Source: Brachionus koreanus
Lineage: Eukaryota > Rotifera > Eurotatoria > Ploima > Brachionidae
Length of the DNA: 36,202 nt
Direction of reading: 5' to 3'
Assembly: GCA_016987375.1 (NCBI GenBank)
Contig: PJRA01000182.1
Coordinates: 366,797-402,998 of the forward strand
The notes under the pieces are model-generated. The model saw only the letters and a list, made by a program, of their open reading frames with translations. It was not told the origin of the DNA and did not search any database. The translations under genes were made by a program, and so were the position numbers. Positions 31,401 through 36,202 of this stretch are shown here, in pieces; the stretch's first letter is position 1, and each line of letters begins with the position of its first letter.

Positions 31401-33364
31401 AAAAAGTTAACAAGATTTTAAAGAGACGTTAAAGATTACATGATTCTAGCTAAATCCAAGCGATTATTAGATTACTTTCGAATGCATACATCAAATTCTC
31501 GTTCTCACTTCGTCTTCAAAAGTAAGAGAATAACAAGTAATAAAAAATGAAAACATTCAATTGTGGTGCATGTTAAAAACCTATCGATAAAAAAAGACGC
31601 TTTGCTCTCTGAATAAAGCATGTGGACACTTGTTTGTATAAAGAAAAGCTCCGTCAACAAAAGTGTATAAATAAGAATGAAAAATAGCTAATAGATTACA
31701 TTTTTTTGTTGTTTTTATTTTACAAAAATTTAAAGTCAAAGTATGCTAATATTTGTTAGTAAGTAAGCATTATTTTAGATAACCATTTACCATTTGCTAC
31801 ACTTTAAAAGAAAAAGTGTTGTTTTTTCTTCTGTCGAGCAAGTAGTTAATGATTGCTAGAAAAGCGAGCTAATTTAACCACAAGACTGCTCGGTTTTTGG
31901 ATAGACAAAATCACACTGGCTTCTAAACGAAGGTACAATACATTTCATTCAAGCAAGAAGGTTTCTCAAAAATTAACCATAATAAACAATCGACTAGGTT
32001 TAGCTCAAAATCAAGATCTAAACGTCTATTGATTATCAATCATATCTGAAGTATATCAGAAGAAAATGTTTTAAGTTTTAAGTTTTTTTTTAGTATAGTG
32101 GGGCCATGCTTTCATGTAACATTAAAAAAAGCATAATTTTTAGAGCATTGTGAAATTTTTTGTTATTTAAAAGTGGCAAATATGAAATATTGCTTAATCA
32201 TAGCATTATTGGTCACTATTAGTGGTTCACTTATAGTCAAATATAAATATAAATAAACATCCGTTTTTCTATCAATCTGTGCCACTAAAATAATAAAGAT
32301 AATTATGATAATTTATCGAAAAAAAAATTATTAGAAGCAGTTTTTTTTTGTTTTTTCTTTTTTTTTTTTCAGATAAACTTTCTTTTAAACAGATAAATTT
32401 TTTTTTGTTTTATGAGTGAGTTTGTTTGTACATATATGTATGTGTGTCTGTGTGTAAATATGTGTGAGCTGGAACCCAAAATTAGGTTAACTCTTTTTAA
32501 TTATTTCTGAAAAATATTAACTGATCAAGATGATTCCACATAGAGAACGTGTTTCAACTTTAAGTTACCTACTTGTTTTTTTTTTTTAAATAAATTCTCT
32601 TCTAGTTGTGCTTTCTCTTTTTTTTCTATATTTTGTTTGACTTTAACCCAATTTTAAGGTAAACGATTATCTGTTTGCCAGTTTTTGTAAATATTTCAAA
32701 TAATTCATAATCTGACGCGCTCCGAAAATAGCTTCTTATCTTTTGTTTCGACGTTAGCCTATGAGATTTCATCTACCTTAATTAAAACAGGTATGCAAAT
32801 TTAAGCGAAATTTGTTTCTAATTAAATTCTCCTATCTGTTCTGCTACTAATACCTGATGATAAAATAACAAAAAAAATTCAAACACAAAATTATGTTCGC
32901 CTAGTAGAAGGGGTTAAGATTATTCATATAAACATAAACGCTTTTAAACTCAAGACAACATTACTTAAATAATCACAAGAGAATTTTGTTTCGTAATTGT
33001 GCCTTCTACTATGGGTACATGCATCAGGTACCAAATTAAGACCTAGTCTCTCCCAGTGACTAATTCAATGTCAGACTAATCCCTGCTTTATTTTAAGCGG
33101 CGTTCAAAGACTAACTGTAAAATTTAGAAACACAAAAATTCACAAATTCTTTTTCTATAATTTGTTGGCCCACGAGCCTAAAAATAGAACTATTTATTAA
33201 GCCCAACTATTTTTTTTACCTTAATTTTTTACCTAATTTTTTTTCAACTTTATTCAATTTAGATTTAAAAGAGTTAATTTTAGTATTTATTGTTGTTGTG
33301 TCTTTGTGTGTCTTTGTGTTAGTTGTTCGAAATAAAAGAAAAAAAAAACAATCAGTCAGATCAA
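28446..33364. other. Long gene-free region upstream of the ZEB-like gene
   Basis: About 4.9 kb with no convincing coding exon, tRNA or transposon ends. Parts (about 29000-33000) are less homopolymeric than other spacers. This may include 5' non-coding exons, a long intron or enhancers of the downstream developmental regulator. A minus-strand exon-like end (acceptor then DMAAELAKMK and stop, 30487-30531) is too short to call. Confidence 0.4.
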
Positions 33365-33396
33365 ATGCTAAAAAGTCAAGTCTTTCGGACCAAAAG
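33365..33396 (+). other. Candidate alternative 5' exon A of the ZEB-like gene
   Basis: ATG-CTA-AAA-AGT-CAA followed by a perfect donor AAG|GTGAGT at 33396/33397. It closely resembles exon B about 540 bp downstream. Spliced to the acceptor at 34339, its ATG is out of frame and gives a 16-codon upstream reading frame, so it may act as a 5' UTR exon with translation from 34348. Confidence 0.45.
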
Positions 33397-33901
33397 GTGA
33401 GTGTCGTTTTTTTTTCTTAAATTTATTTTAAATACAATTATCTATCGGCCGAGGAGGAAAAGATTTAGCATATAAGGACGTGTGAATGAAATGCTAACTT
33501 TTAAAAACGAAATTTTTTTTTTCAATATAAAATTAGGATTCAACAATTTTTTGTCATAAATTTATTGATAATAAAATTTAATTTGACTAGATTACTTTAT
33601 TTTCATGAAAATTATCAGAACACATTTAATTCTATTTGTTAACAAAATTAAGTTAGTTTTAAAATTTACAATTAAATTAACGTTTCGTTACTCGCATATT
33701 ATATGGCTCTGTTTCGAGTATCTTTTCAAGCGCATGTGCGTCTAAATTACTTAAAATGTAGAGGTATTTTCTTTTCTTTCCATAGCTTTAAGCACACTCT
33801 CACTATTATTTTAATTTTGAAGAAATTTTGATAAAAAATTGTGAGATTGTGTAAGAAAAAATAAGAAAAAAAAAATTAGAAAAACTTGTCTGTCAGATCC
33901 A

Positions 33902-33935
33902 ATGCTAGAAAGTCAAAAGGTTTTTGTACACACAG
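33902..33935 (+). other. Candidate alternative 5' coding exon B of the ZEB-like gene
   Basis: Reads MLESQKVFVHT plus one base, then a strong donor CAG|GTGAGT. Spliced to the acceptor TTTTTCAG ending at 34339 it continues in frame as [11 protein letters not shown], adding 14 residues before the Met at 34348. The upstream TCAGATC(A/C)AATGCTA and the donor region match exon A. Confidence 0.55.
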
Positions 33936-34347
33936 GTGAGTGTGTTTGTTGGTATTTTATTTTTGTTCAAATTGTCTATTTTAATTTATGAATTAAATAT
34001 TCGACTGATTCAATTTTGATGATATTTGGCGCTCAAAAATTTATTAATTAAATGACGCGCTATTGCTAATCAAATTTCACCTTCTCTTTGGCTCGCTTAA
34101 ATTGCGTAATTCAATTAAGCTATCTCTAAGGTGAGGCTAAAAGCGCTCTTTTTTTGTTTCTCTTTACTAAATTTTTAGGTGCTTCATTATTCTCTTGCTC
34201 AGTAACCAAGCTATTATAAAACAAAATTAATTTTCTTCTCATATCAAGGCTAGAAATTTAAAAAAGAACAAACCCTACAAATAAAAAAAGAACAAAAACT
34301 AAAAAGCAAACAAGCAACAGAAAAAAAGTAATTTTTCAGCCCTCGAA

Positions 34348-35854
34348 ATGAACTCTAACTACGAGGTGAAGTGCGAGACGGCAGGCGAATCGGCCAGTTT
34401 GTTCCAATGCAAAATATGCAACAAGCCATTTGACAATTTGCACCGTTTACAACGTCACATGATGTGCCATGACATGAGTCCTGAACTGCGCAAATTTAAA
34501 TGCGAATACTGCAATAAGGCCTTTAAATTCAAGCATCATTTGAAGGTAAGCCAATCATCATCAAATTATTTTTAAAGGGTCTCCCAATCAAAAAAATTAA
34601 GCCCACCTATTTTTTAGGTTGATATTTTTTTGTTTCTTTCGATTACCAATAAAATAACTATTTGACTATTTATTTTCGTTGCTTTTTTTTTTTTTTTTTT
34701 AATTTTTTTTTAAATAGGGGCATACGCGAATACACACTGGCGAAAAACCGTTCAAGTGCGAAAATTGTGGAAAAAGATTTTCTCATTCAGGCTCTTATTC
34801 AAGTCATATGACATCAAAAAAGTGTTGTGTTGTACAAACATCGACCGACTCCAAACAACTACAACAAGATAGCATTACACCAAATCCATCGCTCCAAATG
34901 GACAACAGTCAATTGGCCTCGAACGCCTTGTTCAATTTGCTTGGCCTAATGAATACTAGTCAGAGTGCGGACAGCATGCTTCAACAGCAACAACAGGTCG
35001 GCAATTTGCTCAACTCTCACAATTTGGTTCAGATGTGGCTTAATTACATTAAAGGCATTCAACTATTCAACTCGCTCTATTCGAATCAGTCGAACGGAGA
35101 CAAAAAACGAATGCGTTCTCAATCGCCACACTCGATTCCGTCATCATCGTCATCCCAGTCGTCAGATATTCCATCGCCCAATTTTACCAACGCCGAACCG
35201 CTCGATTTGAGCGTTAACAAAAAGCTCAAAAGCGATCAACAAGTCGACAAGTACTATTCGAAAAAAAAACATTTGCTTAAAAATTTCGGTATCGACGCCA
35301 TAATCAAAGACGAGAATAATAACACAAATGAAGAAGTGTTCGATCAAACTGAGATTGACACCCAATGTTCAAATACGTGCAGTGCAGACGAGAGAAGTTT
35401 GAATGAATTCGATACGGACAACGGCGAGTTTTCCAACGAAGAGCATAGCTTAACTCCGCCAAGCAGTGTCAAAGTAAAGTATGAAAGCGAAAGTCCGATT
35501 AGTGGCACCAGTCGCCGCTCTTGGAAAAATCACATAGTAGAAGGCAGTGACATGTACGCATGTGATCAATGTGACAAAATGTTCAGCAAACAGTCAAGTT
35601 TGGCCCGACACAAGTACGAGCATTCGGGCATTAGACCATTTGTGTGCGATATTTGCACCAAGGCTTTCAAGCACAAACACCATTTGGCCGAGCACAAGCG
35701 ATTGCACACTGGCGAAAAGCCGTTCGAGTGCAACACTTGTGGCAAGCGATTTTCACACTCGGGCTCGTATAGTCAGCACATGAATCATCGTTTTAAGTAT
35801 TGTCGACCGTATAGAGAGGAACAACTAAGACTTGAGAACTCGGAGATCAATTAA
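34348..35854 (+). CDS. ZEB/zfh-1-type zinc-finger repressor without visible homeodomain, 444 aa
   Basis: A nuclear DNA-binding repressor of the ZEB1/ZEB2/zfh-1/ZAG-1 family. Exon 34348-34545 and exon 34718-35854 join in phase 0 across a 172-nt intron. An N-terminal cluster has three fingers: C21/C24/H37/H41, C52/C55/H68/H72, and C80/C83/H96/C102, the last two with the ZEB signature FKHHLK...[18 protein letters not shown]. The C-terminal cluster has three fingers at about 346-368, 374-396 and 402-423 ([38 protein letters not shown]), again ZEB-like. PLDLS at 227-231 is the CtBP co-repressor binding motif. The linker between clusters (about 103-345) is Gln/Ser/Asn-rich and has no WFxNxR homeodomain helix, unlike fly, worm and vertebrate members. 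The N-terminal start may be extended 14 residues through exon B. ZEB factors repress epithelial genes and specify muscle or neurons; an analogous role is inference. Confidence 0.9.
34546..34717 (+). other. ZEB-like gene intron inside finger 2
   Basis: GTAAGC donor and TAAATAG acceptor after a long T-rich tract. It interrupts the second finger between HHLK and GHTRIH. Read-through gives a 75-codon truncated frame, so splicing is needed. Confidence 0.9.
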
Positions 35855-36053
35855 TTTTTGCTAAAATGATTTATTCTGTTGTTCATATTTAGCTTCATTT
35901 ATTAGTAGACATAGTTAATTCGAGTCCTGATTGATCTCCGAATTCTCAACGAGAGACTTAGGACCTAGATCAATCAGAAGTCGAATGAACTGTGTCTACT
36001 AATAAATGAAGCTAAATATGATCAACAGAATAAATTATTTTAGCAAAAATTAA
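35851..36053. repeat. Inverted repeat with 87-bp arms in the ZEB-like 3' UTR
   Basis: Left arm 35851-35937 and reverse complement of right arm 35967-36053 match at 81 of 87 positions by eye, with a 29-bp loop. The left arm begins inside the stop codon region. A second short inverted pair links 35831-35851 (end of the coding sequence) with 35930-35950, partly in the loop. AATAAA signals at 36001-36006 and 36029-36034 lie in the right arm. A transcript would fold into a long hairpin. Confidence 0.9.
36029..36034 (+). terminator. Candidate poly(A) signal of the ZEB-like gene
   Basis: AATAAA inside the right arm of the hairpin; another at 36001-36006. No better signal is closer to the stop. Confidence 0.45.
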
Positions 36054-36202
36054 ACAAAAAAAGTTAAATTCAAGCAATCCATCAAAGAGAATAATCCATA
36101 AGCCAGAAGTTTTTGTTTTTATCTCTTTTTTTTTGTTTTTTTTTCTAATGGGTCAAATTGAGGAAATTGGCCAATTTCCATACAAACACACATTACATAA
36201 AT

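Noticed and set aside
1..36202. CRISPR arrays, rRNA genes, bacterial operons or retroviral/viral insertions
   Set aside because: No spaced identical repeats, no rRNA sequence, and no capsid, envelope or LTR structure seen; reverse transcriptase remains are all of LINE type.

Overview
This is an AT-rich nuclear fragment from a protostome animal. It has short spliceosomal introns (mostly 46-76 nt), polyadenylated single genes, no operons, C2H2 and bZIP developmental regulators and many decayed non-LTR retrotransposons. The compact genes, very AT-rich spacers and TE types fit a monogonont rotifer of Brachionus type. That assignment is inferred from overall style, not from a diagnostic marker.

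Left part (1-10.5 kb): an intronless PAR/CES-2-like bZIP factor (+). Then a mariner fossil (-), a decayed LINE with recognisable reverse transcriptase (+), an intronless rhodopsin-type GPCR (+), a second mariner fossil (-), an AT-rich fold-back repeat, and an intronless DC-STAMP/DCST-like membrane protein with a C-terminal RING-like finger (+). A tRNA-Leu(UAA) gene (+) follows 32 bp after the DCST stop.

Middle part (10.5-22.5 kb): a LINE fossil (-), a 1101-bp TIR element with TA target duplications, then two atlastin GTPase genes in tandem on the minus strand. I rebuilt both from exons: 542 aa in nine exons (13229-15321) and 547 aa in five exons (19149-21095). Between them are an identical second tRNA-Leu(UAA) (-), LINE fossils and a Tc1/mariner element inserted in one of those LINEs. 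That element carries an 80-N assembly gap.

Right part (22.4-36.2 kb): a two-exon small protein with an N-myristoylation-like start (-), a long TE-poor spacer with one LINE fossil, and a head-to-head pair of housekeeping genes: ribosomal protein eL20/RPL18A (-, four exons) and exosome subunit RRP41/EXOSC4 (+, two exons). After a ~5-kb gene-free stretch comes a ZEB/zfh-1-type zinc-finger repressor (+). It has two near-duplicate candidate 5' exons, a CtBP-binding motif, no visible homeodomain, and an 87-bp-arm inverted repeat covering its 3' UTR and poly(A) signals.

The genes are independent units (transcription, RNA processing, translation, ER shaping, membrane receptor/fusion); nothing suggests one shared pathway. 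The most unusual structures are the ZEB 5' exon duplication and 3' hairpin, the diverged tandem atlastins with different intron sets, and the nested transposon whose excision point restores the host LINE frame.
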